Below are positions 44,529 through 54,667 of a stretch of 64,000 bases of DNA, piece after piece (position 1 is the stretch's first letter; each line of letters opens with the position of its first letter). The notes under the pieces were generated by a model. That model was given only the letters and a program-made list of their open reading frames with translations, was not told the DNA's origin and searched no databases. Where the stretch lies: the NCBI RefSeq assembly GCF_018327685.1, contig NZ_BNEL01000001.1, positions 620,001-684,000 on the forward strand. Direction: 5' to 3'. Made by a program: the position numbers and the translations under genes. This DNA comes from Streptomyces sp. TS71-3. GTDB lineage: Bacteria; Actinomycetota; Actinomycetes; Streptomycetales; Streptomycetaceae.

Positions 44529-45929
44529 GTGGCCGTGACAGCAGACCCCACCGCCGGGGACCCCAGGGCCACCGCGGGCCGCGCCACCGAGGCCGTCTTC
44601 CGGATCGAGGCGCCCCGCATCATCGCCGGGGTGGCCCGGATCGTGCGGGACGTCGGGATCGCGGAGGAACTGGCACAGGACGCGCTGGTGGCCGCCCTCG
44701 AACAGTGGCCCGAGTCAGGCGTCCCGGACAACCCGGGCGCCTGGCTCATGGCCACCGCCCGGCGCCGCGCGATCGACCTGGTGCGCCGCCGGGAGCGGTA
44801 CGCGCGCAAGCTGGCCGAGGTCGGTCGTGATCTTCAGAGCGCGCCGCCGCCCGCCGATCTGGCCGACCCCGCCCAGGCGGACCCCGAGGCCATCGACGAC
44901 GACCTGCTCCGGCTGGTGTTCACGGCCTGCCACCCGGTGCTCCCCGCGCCCTCCCGGATCGCCCTCACGCTCCGGCTGCTCGGCGGGCTCACCACCGCGG
45001 AGATCGCCCGCGCCCTGCTCACCGGCGAGAGCGCCGTCGCCCAGAGGATCGTCCGCGCCAAGCGCACCCTCGCCGCCCGGAACATCCCGTTCGAGGTGCC
45101 GTACGGGCCCGACCGCGAGGCCCGGCTCGGCTCGGTGCTCGAAGTGATCTACCTGATCTTCAACGAGGGCTACGCGGCGACCGCGGGCGACGACCTGCTG
45201 CGGCCCGCGCTCTGCGAGGACGCGCAGCGCCTCGCGCGGGTCCTCGCGGAACTGATGCCGCGGGAGCCCGAGGTGCACGGCCTGGCCGCGCTGCTGGAGC
45301 TCCAGGCCTCCCGCACCCCGGCCAGGACCGCCCCGGACGGCACCCCCGTCCTGCTCGCCGACCAGAACCGCGCCCGCTGGGACCGCCTCCTGATCCGCCG
45401 CGGCTTCACCGCCCTGGCCCGCGCCGAGGCGGTCGCCAGGGACGCGGGGGAGGCGGGCGGCGCACGGCGCGCGGCCGAAGCGGGCGGGGCGGGGGCGGTG
45501 GGCGGCGCGGTGGGCGGGGAGGAGCGGGGCGCACGCGCCGCCGCCCCGGGCCCGTACACCCTTCAGGCCGCCATCGCCGCCTGCCACGCGGCCGCGGCCC
45601 GCTACGAGGACACGGACTGGCCGCGCATCGTCGCCCTGTACGGCCTCCTCGCGGCCCGCGCGCCCACCCCGGTCGTCGAGCTGAACCGCGCCGTGGCCGT
45701 CTCCATGGCGGAGGGCCCCGAAGCGGGCCTCGCCCTGGTGGACGCCCTCGCCGAGGAGCCGGCGCTGCGCGACTACCACCTGCTGCCCAGCGTCCGCGGC
45801 GACCTGCTGGCGCGGCTGGGCCGGGGCGCCGAGGCCCGCGCGGAGTTCCAGCGGGCCGCGGCACTGGCCCGCAACGAGCGCGAGCGCGAACTGCTGCTGA
45901 AGCGGGTCGCCGAGCACGGCGGGGTCTGA
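44529..45929 (+). CDS. ECF42-group RNA polymerase sigma factor with C-terminal TPR-like extension
   Basis: A 466-residue sigma factor, far longer than classic ECFs. Region 2 (about residues 20-85, AQDALVAALEQWP, ARRRAIDLVRRRERYARKL) and region 4 (about 135-185, ALTLRLLGGLTTAEIARALL, AVAQRIVRAKRTL) are followed by a 270-residue helical extension with IFNEGYAAT and VELNRAVAVSMAEGP, diagnostic of ECF42. The extension is thought to replace an anti-sigma factor in control. A Gly/Ala-rich insert of about 35 residues interrupts it. The GTG start fits. Paired with the DGPF gene upstream. Confidence 0.88.
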   Translation: MAVTADPTAGDPRATAGRATEAVFRIEAPRIIAGVARIVRDVGIAEELAQDALVAALEQWPESGVPDNPGAWLMATARRRAIDLVRRRERYARKLAEVGRDLQSAPPPADLADPAQADPEAIDDDLLRLVFTACHPVLPAPSRIALTLRLLGGLTTAEIARALLTGESAVAQRIVRAKRTLAARNIPFEVPYGPDREARLGSVLEVIYLIFNEGYAATAGDDLLRPALCEDAQRLARVLAELMPREPEVHGLAALLELQASRTPARTAPDGTPVLLADQNRARWDRLLIRRGFTALARAEAVARDAGEAGGARRAAEAGGAGAVGGAVGGEERGARAAAPGPYTLQAAIAACHAAAARYEDTDWPRIVALYGLLAARAPTPVVELNRAVAVSMAEGPEAGLALVDALAEEPALRDYHLLPSVRGDLLARLGRGAEARAEFQRAAALARNERERELLLKRVAEHGGV

Positions 45930-45946
45930 CCGGTCCTGCCACTCCG

Positions 45947-46885
45947 CTACACGGTCAGGGCCGGCAGCGTCACCCCCGTGAGCGCCTCCGACTCGCTCCA
46001 CAGCCGGGCGGCCACGGCCTCGTCGCGCGCCCTGCGCACCGCCCTGGCCTCACCGGTGGGGCCGACCAGCTCGAAGCGCCTGCTGGGCCCGTAGTACGCG
46101 TCCGCGACGGCGTCGGGGCTGGTCGCTGCGTACAGCAGCGGCTCCGCGCCCTGCTCGGCCTGCTGGGTCGGCAGGAGGTTCGCGCCCACCGGAGTCATCA
46201 ACCGGTACAGCAGCGGCGGCCTGTCACCGCCCAGACTGGGGCCCGCCGTCTGGAGGTTCGTCCTGGTGAACCCGGGATGGGCGGCGTTGCTCATCAGCTT
46301 CCAGCCGCGCTCGGCGGCGGTCCGGGCGAGCTGCCGGCTCATCAGGAGGTCGGCGAGCTTGGACTGCGCGTACGACCCGCTGGGGCTGTAGCGGCGCCGC
46401 TCCCACTGGAGGTCGTCGAAGTCGATCCGGCCCCGGTGGGCCATGCCGCTGCTCATCGTGGCCACCCGGGGCTCCCGTGCCGCGAGCAGCAGGGGCAGCA
46501 GGCGGACGGTGAGGGCGAAGGGGCCGAGGTAGTTGGTGCCCATCTGGAGCTCGAAGCCGTCCACCGTGGCGAACCGGCGCGGCGGTGTCATCACCCCGGC
46601 GTTGTTGAGCAGCAGGTCGAGCGGGGTGCCCTCGGCGAGCAGGGCCTCGGCGAACTCCCGTACCGACGCCTGATCGGCCAGGTCCAGCCTCCGTACCTCC
46701 AGGGCGGCGCCAGGGTGCGCGGCCAGGATCTCCTCGCGCGCCTGCTCGCCCTTGGCGGGCGTGCGCACCGCGAGCACGACCCGGGCGCCGGCGCCCGCCA
46801 GGCGCTTGGCGGCCTCCTTGCCCGTGCCGCTGTTGGCGCCCGTGACGACGGCGAACTTTCCGGTCTGATCAGGGACTCGGTACAT
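45947..46885 (-). CDS. short-chain dehydrogenase/reductase
   Basis: A 312-residue SDR related to retinol-dehydrogenase/WW-oxidoreductase-like enzymes. The cofactor motif [12 protein letters not shown] is near residue 14, NNAGV follows, and the catalytic SYAQSK (YxxxK) is present. A variable loop region follows [10 protein letters not shown]. Substrate unknown. GGAAGGAG lies seven bases before the ATG. It is divergent from a TetR gene and shares three operators with it, so it is probably the repressed target. Confidence 0.9.
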   Translation of the reverse strand: MYRVPDQTGKFAVVTGANSGTGKEAAKRLAGAGARVVLAVRTPAKGEQAREEILAAHPGAALEVRRLDLADQASVREFAEALLAEGTPLDLLLNNAGVMTPPRRFATVDGFELQMGTNYLGPFALTVRLLPLLLAAREPRVATMSSGMAHRGRIDFDDLQWERRRYSPSGSYAQSKLADLLMSRQLARTAAERGWKLMSNAAHPGFTRTNLQTAGPSLGGDRPPLLYRLMTPVGANLLPTQQAEQGAEPLLYAATSPDAVADAYYGPSRRFELVGPTGEARAVRRARDEAVAARLWSESEALTGVTLPALTV

Positions 46886-46908
46886 CGTGGCTCCTTCCGG
46901 GGAAATAG

Positions 46909-46981
46909 CAGACCGGTGGTCTGTTGTGTCTGGCGCCAAGCTAGCAGACCGGTGGTCTGATAACAACAGACCGCCGGTCTG
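46909..46981. promoter_or_regulatory. three palindromic TetR operators in the SDR/TetR gap
   Basis: CAGACCGGTGGTCTG occurs at 46909-46923 and 46945-46959, and CAGACCGCCGGTCTG at 46967-46981. All share CAGACC-N3-GGTCTG. The spacings between centres are 36 and 22 bases. They cover the whole promoter space between the two divergent genes and sit 22 bases from the TetR ATG, so autorepression and repression of the SDR gene are expected. Confidence 0.85.
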
Positions 46982-47003
46982 TAGGGTCTGTAGAATCGGT
47001 CAT

Positions 47004-47933
47004 ATGCCCGCACCGTTCCAGCGCGCCCGCAGTGACGAGCAGCGCGCCGCGCGCCGCCAGGCGATCCTCGACACCGCGGCCCAGATGCTCGCGGACATGC
47101 CCGTGGCGGAGGTCAGCCTCAACGCCCTGAGCAGGCGGGTCTGCCTGGCGAAGTCGAACGTGCTGCGCTACTTCGAGTCGCGCGAGGAGATCCTTCTGGA
47201 GCTGCTGGACGCGGAGTCCCGGGCATGGCTGGACCGGCTGGCCGAGACGCTGCCCACGGCGGTCCTCGCGGGGGGCTCCGAGGGGCGCCTGGGGCCCTCC
47301 ACGGGCCGTGCGGGGGACTCCGCGGCCGGTGAGGGGGACTTCCCGGGTGCGCGCGCCTCGGCGGGCGCCAGTGGGTCCGCGGGGGCGGACGGCTCGGGCG
47401 ACCCGGGCGACCCGCTCGGAACCGGGGACAAGGGCACCTCGACGGCCCCGGACGACGCCCCGGACGGCGACTCACCCATGGCCCGCGGCGACCGCCTGTC
47501 CGCGGTCCTGGCGACCTCCCTGGCCGCCCGCCCGGTCCTCTGCGACCTGACCAGCGCCCAGGCGGGCGTCCTGGAGCGCAACGTCTCCCCGCAGGTGGCC
47601 CTCGCGTACAAGCGGGCCACCGTCGAGAACGCCCACGTGCTCGCCGGGCTCGTGCGCCAGTGCGTCCCGGAACTCGACGAGTACGACGCGCTGCGGTTCG
47701 CCGGGGTCGTCATGCTGACCGCCGGCTCCGTGTGGACCCACGCCCATCCGTCCGAGGCCATGCTGTCCGCCTACGAGGCCGACCCCGCCCTGGCCGCCCT
47801 GCGCCTGGACTTCACCGACACCCTCCGGCAGGCCCTGGAGGTCTTCATGGCGGGCCTGCTGGCCCGCAGGGGGACCAGGGGCGAGACGCTCGCCCCTGGA
47901 GCCGCGGGAGCCGCGGGCGGCGTGCTCGCGTAG
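47004..47933 (+). CDS. TetR-family regulator with low-complexity insert
   Basis: A 309-residue TetR protein. The HTH is at about residues 18-62 (ILDTAAQMLADMPVAEVSL, LAKSNVLRYFESREEIL). Between residues 88 and 155 there is a Gly/Ser/Asp-rich insert (SAGADGSGDPGDP) that separates the first core helix from the ligand domain; typical relatives are about 200-240 residues. The rest (LLTAGSVWTHAHP, DTLRQALEVFMAG) is a standard core. It likely binds the palindromes next to it. Ligand unknown. Confidence 0.9.
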   Translation: MPAPFQRARSDEQRAARRQAILDTAAQMLADMPVAEVSLNALSRRVCLAKSNVLRYFESREEILLELLDAESRAWLDRLAETLPTAVLAGGSEGRLGPSTGRAGDSAAGEGDFPGARASAGASGSAGADGSGDPGDPLGTGDKGTSTAPDDAPDGDSPMARGDRLSAVLATSLAARPVLCDLTSAQAGVLERNVSPQVALAYKRATVENAHVLAGLVRQCVPELDEYDALRFAGVVMLTAGSVWTHAHPSEAMLSAYEADPALAALRLDFTDTLRQALEVFMAGLLARRGTRGETLAPGAAGAAGGVLA

Positions 47934-47981
47934 GCCGCCGGGCGAACGCCTGGCAGGGCGCCGTCGGATGGTCGCCGGGCC

Positions 47982-48147
47982 AAGCCGAAGCGCCCTGATA
48001 GGGGGCGCGGGGAACTGCGCGGATCAGGGGCGCGGGGAACTGCGCGAAAACCACGACGAAACCGTCGGATGCTCGCCGGGCCAAGCCGAAGCGCCCTGAT
48101 AGGGGGCGCGGGGAACTGCGCGGACAAGGGGCGCGGGGAACTGCGCA
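47982..48147 (+). repeat. family A array, two 101-bp units
   Basis: Cores at 48002-48021, 48027-48046, 48103-48122 and 48128-48147 form two units of exactly 101 bases (AAGCCGAAGCG at 47982 and 48083). The organisation is the same as in the 38-kb array, with two cores per unit and CCACGACGA between units, although spacer bases differ. Confidence 0.9.
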
Positions 48148-48167
48148 AGAAACCACGGCGACACTGG

Positions 48168-48258
48168 CAGACGCCCACCGCCCGTAAGCCCCACCCGGCG
48201 GCGCCGGGGCTGAACCCCACGTTCCGGTACCCCGGCCCGGCGTGCCCACGGCACCCCA
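48168..48258 (+). repeat. family D element, copy 2
   Basis: Matches 38819-38912 at roughly nine bases in ten, including GGGGCTGAACCCCACG and CGTGCCCACGGCA. Again directly follows a 101-bp family A array. It ends five bases before the stop of the methyltransferase gene. Confidence 0.8.
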
Positions 48259-48263
48259 ACCGC

Positions 48264-49556
48264 TCAGGCCGGACCCCCGATGAGCATCGCCGGCGCGCCC
48301 GCGAGCCGGGTCAGGAAGACCGTCGCGGAGTTCGGGCCCTGCGGCCTGACCTTGCGGCGCAGTTCCTCCGGCTCGATCGCCGAGCCGCGCTTCTTCACGG
48401 TGAGGGTGCCGACGCCCCGTTCGCGCAGCAGCGCCCGAAGCCGTTTCAGGTTGAACGGCAGCGCGTCGGTGATCTCGTAGGCGGTGGCGAACGGCGTGGA
48501 CCGCAGCCCGTCGGCCGTGACGTACGCGATGGTCGCGTCCAGCAGCCCGCCGTCCACCTCCCGCGCCACCTCGGCGACCAGGTGGGCCCGGATGACGGCC
48601 CCGTCGGGCTCGTAGAGATAGCGCCCCGGAGCGCGGACGTCCGGATCCGGCGGCAGGGCCGACAGCGGGGCGCTCAGCGACGGGGGCCCCTCCGGGGCCG
48701 TCCGGGCACCGGGGGACTGCGGGCCGTCCGGGGAAGCGGGCAGGAGGGTGGCGCGGCGGCCGGGCGGTGCGCCCGTGCCGAACCACAGCACCGCCTCCTT
48801 CACCTCCCCGCCGTCCGAGATCCACTCCGTCTCGACGTCCTCGGGGATCGCCTCGTACGGGATGCCAGGCGCCGTCTTCAGCGCCGCGCACGGCGCACGT
48901 CGCGCCGTCTCCACGGCCCAGGAGAGCGGCGGCGAGTAGTCCTCGGGACGGAAGATCCGGCCCCGGCCTCCCCGCCTCCCGCCGCCCTCGGACGAGGCGC
49001 CCCGGTCCGCCCCGGGGACCCGGCGCGCCGGGTCGGCGAAGACCGCGTCGTACGGCGCCGTGTCGACCTCGGTGACGTCCGCCTCGACGACCTCGATGCG
49101 GTCGGCGAGGCCCAGTACCTCCGCATTGGCCCGGGCCACGGCGCAGACCAGCGGCGAGCGGTCCACGGCGCGCACGGTGATCCCGGCGCGGGCCAGGGCG
49201 ATGGCGTCGCCGCCGATCCCGCAGCACAGGTCGGCCAGGGACCGCACTCCCAACGCGCGCATCCGCTGCGCCCGGTGCGCCGCGACACTGGCGCGCGTCG
49301 CCTGCTCCACGCCGTCCGCGGTGAAGAACATCCGGCGGGCGTCCGCCGCCCCGAACTTCGCCTCGGCACGGCGCCGCAGCCGCGCCTGCGTGAGGGCCGC
49401 GGAGACCAGGTCCGGAGGGTGCGCCCGGCGCAGCCGGGTGGCGGCGGCCAACTCCTCGCCGGGGCCGACGTCCCGCACCTCCTCCAGCAGGGCGCGGCCC
49501 TCGTCGGTCCGCAGTGCGGCGAGCCGGTCCGCCGCGTCGTTCACCTCGTCGTTCAT
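48264..49556 (-). CDS. SAM-dependent methyltransferase with THUMP-like C-terminal domain
   Basis: A 430-residue predicted methyltransferase found in actinomycetes. Motif I is LCCGIGGDAIALA (about residues 109-121), motif II region VRAVDRSPL, and the catalytic loop fits VFADPARR. The C-terminal 100 residues (PFNLKRLRALLRERGVGTL, VKKRGSAIEPEELRRKV) form the THUMP-like domain. RNA is the likely substrate, unproven. The ATG at 49556 (MNDEVNDAADRL) has CACAAT seven bases upstream and no ribosome site. Divergent from the deacetylase gene. Confidence 0.85.
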   Translation of the reverse strand: MNDEVNDAADRLAALRTDEGRALLEEVRDVGPGEELAAATRLRRAHPPDLVSAALTQARLRRRAEAKFGAADARRMFFTADGVEQATRASVAAHRAQRMRALGVRSLADLCCGIGGDAIALARAGITVRAVDRSPLVCAVARANAEVLGLADRIEVVEADVTEVDTAPYDAVFADPARRVPGADRGASSEGGGRRGGRGRIFRPEDYSPPLSWAVETARRAPCAALKTAPGIPYEAIPEDVETEWISDGGEVKEAVLWFGTGAPPGRRATLLPASPDGPQSPGARTAPEGPPSLSAPLSALPPDPDVRAPGRYLYEPDGAVIRAHLVAEVAREVDGGLLDATIAYVTADGLRSTPFATAYEITDALPFNLKRLRALLRERGVGTLTVKKRGSAIEPEELRRKVRPQGPNSATVFLTRLAGAPAMLIGGPA

Positions 49557-49647
49557 CGGGTCTATTGTGGGCCAGCCGGGCGAGCGGGTACGCCGGGTGG
49601 CCCGGCCGGCGGGTGCGGTGCGGGCACCGCTGGCACGATCAGAAGTC

Positions 49648-51291
49648 ATGCGCCTCATACGACGGAACGGCCTCGGGCCGAGAGCGCGGTCGTGGCAGGC
49701 GGGCGGCACCGTGGCGGTCCTCGCCCTGGCCGCCCTGGCGACCGGCTGGGTGGGCCCGGCGGGACAGTGCGGCAGCACCGGCGCCGGTGACCTCACCGGC
49801 ACGACGGCGGCGTCCCGACCAGGGCCCCGGCCCGGGGAGGGCCGCCCGATGCGCTCGTCGGAGCGTGCACCGGACCGTGGACCGGCGAGTGCCGTGGACG
49901 AGCCCGGCGTGGAGCACGCGGCGGACGAGTCCGGTACGGAGCACGCGGCCGGCGGACTCGGCACGGGGCGCGCCCCGTCGCCGTCCCCCGCGGCACGACG
50001 GGAAGCCGCGCCGGGCCGGCCCGAGCAGCGCCCCTCATCGACGGAGCCTCCCGCGGCTGCGGAGCAGCGCCCCGTCCCCGGGGCCGGTCGTTCCGCGCCG
50101 GGCGAGGAGGCCGCAGGGCCGCACGCCGCGGGTGCCGGGGCCGGTGCCGGGCTGCCCATGGACCCCACGGAGCCCATGGACCCCACGGAGCCCATGGGCG
50201 CCTGGGCGGCCATGAAAGTACAGCGCGCCACCGGTACGGGGCGCGAACCCGGAACACCACACGCCACCGACAGGCGCCACGCCACCGAGGGGCGCCACAC
50301 TGCCGGCAAGCGACCGTCCACCGACACGCGCCACGCCACCGACGAGCAGGACCCCACAAGGCGCCACGCCGCCGGACGCCACGCCACCGGCATGCACACC
50401 CACCCGTCACCCGAAGCAACGCGACCCCGATCCCGACCCCGCCCCAGCCCCCGAGCCCGTGCACGAGCCGGAGCCGCCCCCGCCGCGCCGCGCGCCAAAC
50501 GCGCGAAACGCGCCGAGCGCCCTCGACGCGCGGGACACCCGCTCCGTGCGCGCCGTGCGCCCCGCGAGGCCCGAGCGCTGCGCGCCGCCATGGCCCGCCG
50601 CTGGCGCCTGGCCTCCGTCCCCGTCCTCGCCCCGCCCCCGCCGGCCGCCAAGCCGCGCCTGAGCACCCCGCGGGACCTGCGCGTCCGAGGACCGCAGAAG
50701 GGCCTGCCGCCGGTCGTCACCCGCATCCCCACCAGGGACAAGGTCGTCTTCCTGACCATCGACGACGGCCAGGACAAGGACCCGGCCCTCATCCGGATGA
50801 TGGAGGATCTGGGGATCCCCTACACCGCGTTCCTCACCGGCGACCTCATCGCGAACGACTTCCGCTACTTCGCGGGCATGCGGGAGCACGGCGTCGCGCT
50901 CCACAACCACACGCTCCACCACGGCGACCTGCGCGGCATGAGCCGGGCGCGGCAGCAGCGCGAGATCTGCGGCATGCAGGAGGTCCTGGCACACCACTAC
51001 GGCCGCCGGGCCGAACTCTTCCGCCCGCCCTACGGCAGGTACGACCGCGCCACCCTGCGGACGGCCGCGGGCTGCGGGATCAAGGCGGTGCTGCTCTGGA
51101 ACGAGGAGGCGCTCGTGAACCGCGTGGAGTACCGGCGGGCCCCGCACGTCCTGCATCCGGGGGACATCATCCTCACCCACTTCAGGGGCCGCCACCAGTG
51201 GGGCGCCACCATGCCCGAGGTGCTGCGCAACCTGCTGAGGACGGTGGCCGCCCAGGGGTACGCGGTGGCCAGGCTGGAGGACTACGTCTGA
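49648..51291 (+). CDS. exported polysaccharide deacetylase with a very long low-complexity linker
   Basis: A 547-residue NodB-homology protein. Residues 1-40 are a signal peptide or lipoprotein-like leader (GGTVAVLALAALATGWVG ... CG). The deacetylase domain occupies about residues 350-547: TIDDGQDKD with the metal/catalytic Asp372-Asp373, HNHTLHH (419-425) and RPPYGRYD. In between are about 300 residues of disordered sequence with MDPTEP repeats, HAT-type His repeats and an Arg/Ala-rich run. The domain is intact; relatives usually have a far shorter linker. Probable substrate: cell-wall glycan. Confidence 0.85.
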   Translation: MRLIRRNGLGPRARSWQAGGTVAVLALAALATGWVGPAGQCGSTGAGDLTGTTAASRPGPRPGEGRPMRSSERAPDRGPASAVDEPGVEHAADESGTEHAAGGLGTGRAPSPSPAARREAAPGRPEQRPSSTEPPAAAEQRPVPGAGRSAPGEEAAGPHAAGAGAGAGLPMDPTEPMDPTEPMGAWAAMKVQRATGTGREPGTPHATDRRHATEGRHTAGKRPSTDTRHATDEQDPTRRHAAGRHATGMHTHPSPEATRPRSRPRPSPRARARAGAAPAAPRAKRAKRAERPRRAGHPLRARRAPREARALRAAMARRWRLASVPVLAPPPPAAKPRLSTPRDLRVRGPQKGLPPVVTRIPTRDKVVFLTIDDGQDKDPALIRMMEDLGIPYTAFLTGDLIANDFRYFAGMREHGVALHNHTLHHGDLRGMSRARQQREICGMQEVLAHHYGRRAELFRPPYGRYDRATLRTAAGCGIKAVLLWNEEALVNRVEYRRAPHVLHPGDIILTHFRGRHQWGATMPEVLRNLLRTVAAQGYAVARLEDYV

Positions 51292-51394
51292 CCGGGGTGC
51301 CGCAGGGGAGCCCCCGGACCGTCCCCGGACCGTCGCCGGACGGGCGCCGAGAGGCCCGCCGCACCCGCGCCGGAGGGGCGCGCTCCGCGTGGCG

Positions 51395-51421
51395 TTGGCA
51401 CTCCGCTTGACCGAGTGCTAA
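51395..51421. promoter_or_regulatory. CIRCE element 1 (HrcA operator)
   Basis: TTGGCACTC-N9-GAGTGCTAA matches the CIRCE consensus TTAGCACTC-N9-GAGTGCTAA at all but one position. It overlaps the -35 of the groES promoter, so HrcA binding would block RNA polymerase directly. Confidence 0.92.
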
Positions 51422-51436
51422 TCGCAGTCATAGTCT
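51407..51436 (+). promoter_or_regulatory. groES-groEL promoter
   Basis: TTGACC (51407-51412) and TAGTCT (51431-51436) with an 18-base spacer. The -35 lies within CIRCE 1 and transcription would start just before CIRCE 2, so the promoter is bracketed by both operators. Confidence 0.8.
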
Positions 51437-51441
51437 CGGCT

Positions 51442-51468
51442 CTGGCACTCCTCAATGGAGAGTGCCAA
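51442..51468. promoter_or_regulatory. CIRCE element 2 (HrcA operator)
   Basis: CTGGCACTC-N9-GAGTGCCAA, 47 bases (centre to centre) downstream of the first CIRCE, near the transcription start. As part of the mRNA leader it would also form a hairpin. Confidence 0.9.
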
Positions 51469-51567
51469 TGAAGCGACGGGCAGGTCCGGCACCCGCGACG
51501 ACGGATCGACCTGGTCGCCACCTCAGACAGTCAACCCCGTGAGATCTCCGAAGGGGGAGGTCGGATC

Positions 51568-51876
51568 GTGACGACCGCCAGCACCAAGGTTGCCATCAAG
51601 CCGCTCGAGGACCGCATCGTGGTCCAGCCGCTGGACGCCGAGCAGACCACGGCCTCGGGCCTGGTCATTCCGGACACCGCGAAGGAGAAGCCCCAGGAGG
51701 GCGTCGTCCTGGCCGTCGGCCCGGGCCGTTTCGAGAACGGCGAGCGCCTGCCGCTCGACGTCAAGGACGGCGACGTCGTGCTTTACAGCAAGTACGGCGG
51801 TACCGAGGTCAAGTACAACGGCGAGGACTACCTCGTCCTCTCGGCGCGCGACGTCCTCGCGATCGTCGAGAAGTAA
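51568..51876 (+). CDS. groES: co-chaperonin GroES
   Basis: GroES (102 aa) caps the GroEL folding chamber. The GTG start ([20 protein letters not shown]) has GAAGGGGGAGG upstream. The mobile loop region [18 protein letters not shown] and the C-terminal [15 protein letters not shown] are canonical. Forms an operon with groEL1 under double CIRCE control, the standard Streptomyces arrangement. Confidence 0.97.
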   Translation: MTTASTKVAIKPLEDRIVVQPLDAEQTTASGLVIPDTAKEKPQEGVVLAVGPGRFENGERLPLDVKDGDVVLYSKYGGTEVKYNGEDYLVLSARDVLAIVEK

Positions 51877-51902
51877 GACGACGCAGAGCGTCGACGTGCG
51901 GT

Positions 51903-51951
51903 GCAACGGGACCGTGTGCGGTCCGGACGGACCGGGGCCCGAGCCCGTTGC
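51903..51951 (+). other. branched hairpin in the groES-groEL spacer
   Basis: GCAACGGG (51903-51910) pairs with CCCGTTGC (51944-51951); within it CGGTCCG (51919-51925) pairs with CGGACCG (51928-51934). The 183-base spacer otherwise lacks a gene. Such structures between groES and groEL serve as processing or stability sites in other bacteria; here that is inference. Confidence 0.5.
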
Positions 51952-52050
51952 CCGCGAATACCGCTTGTGAGCTGCGCCCCTGGCCCCCGTCACCATGAGA
52001 ACCGGGCGCCCGGGGCGCAGTTCGTACCACCCGCATTCCGAGAGGGCTGA

Positions 52051-53685
<1,635 letters not shown>

Positions 53686-53712
53686 GGCTCCGGTTCCCAC
53701 CGAGCCCGGCCA

Positions 53713-53745
53713 GGGCCCGGCCCCCGTTCGCGGGGCGCCGGGCCC
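53713..53745 (+). terminator. terminator after groEL
   Basis: A 14-bp stem with one bulged C: GGGCCCGGCCCCCG (53713-53726) with 53731-53745, closed by a TTCG loop. It begins 28 bases after the stop codon. Confidence 0.75.
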
Positions 53746-53869
53746 TCGGCGTCTCCGGGCGGGGCCGGCCCGGGCGCCCCGGGCCTCGTAGCCCCTTGGG
53801 TTCTTCCGGCGCGCTTGTCGCGGCCGGTGCAAGCGGCCTTCGTGCTCACCGCGGCCCGTGCGAGCGGCC

Positions 53870-54643
53870 TTACCGCGGTCCGTACGAGCGGCCCGCCTTG
53901 GACGAGATGCCGCCCAGCATCCTGCGGGGCGTCAGCCTCGCGAGGCCCATCAGCGCCTTGTAGCGGGGGTCCGGGATCGACACGGTCCTGCCGCGGACGA
54001 GGTCGGCGAGGCCGGCTTCGACCACCTTGTCGGCGTCGAGCCACATCCAGTTGGGGATGTTCTCGGTGCCCATGCCGGCCCGTTCGTGGAACTCCGTGCG
54101 GACGAACCCGGGGCACAGCGCCATCAGCCGCACGCCGGAGCTGGCCAGGTCCCGCGCCACGCCCTCGGTGAACTGCACCACCCACGCCTTGGACGCGCCG
54201 TAGGTCCCGCGGGGCACGAAGGCGGCGGTCGAGGCGACGTTGACGATGGCCCCGCGGCGCCGCTCGCGCATGGGCTCGGCCGCGGCCGACGTCAGCCGCA
54301 GCACGGCCTCGCAGTGCACCTTGAGCATGGTCAGCTCGTCCGTGACCGGGACGTCGAGATAGCGGCCCTTGTTGCCGAACCCGGCGTTGTTCACGAGCAG
54401 GTCGACCGGGTTGGCAAGGTCGGACAGCCGGCCCACCACCGCCTCGATGCCCCGCTCCGTGGCCAGGTCCGCGGACAGCACCTGCGCCTCGATGCCGTGT
54501 CTGTCATGCAGTTCGGTGGCCTGTTCCTGGAGTCGCTCCGTGGTGCGCGCCACCAGGACCAGACTGTGCCCGTCCGCCGCGAGGCGCCGCGCGAAGGCGG
54601 CGCCGAGGCCCGACGTGGATCCCGTGATCAGAGCCGTGGTCAT
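53870..54643 (-). CDS. short-chain dehydrogenase/reductase
   Basis: A 257-residue SDR. GSTSGLGAAFA (residues 8-18) is the cofactor motif, NNAGFGNKG the NNAG segment and YGASKAW the YxxxK active site, followed by LCPGFVRTEFH. Related to the DltE/YqjQ-type subfamily. The substrate is unknown. Adjacent to a MOSC gene on the same strand, 24 bases apart, so possibly co-transcribed. Confidence 0.9.
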   Translation of the reverse strand: MTTALITGSTSGLGAAFARRLAADGHSLVLVARTTERLQEQATELHDRHGIEAQVLSADLATERGIEAVVGRLSDLANPVDLLVNNAGFGNKGRYLDVPVTDELTMLKVHCEAVLRLTSAAAEPMRERRRGAIVNVASTAAFVPRGTYGASKAWVVQFTEGVARDLASSGVRLMALCPGFVRTEFHERAGMGTENIPNWMWLDADKVVEAGLADLVRGRTVSIPDPRYKALMGLARLTPRRMLGGISSKAGRSYGPR

Positions 54644-54667
54644 GGAGCAAGGTTAGTGACCCCGGTG

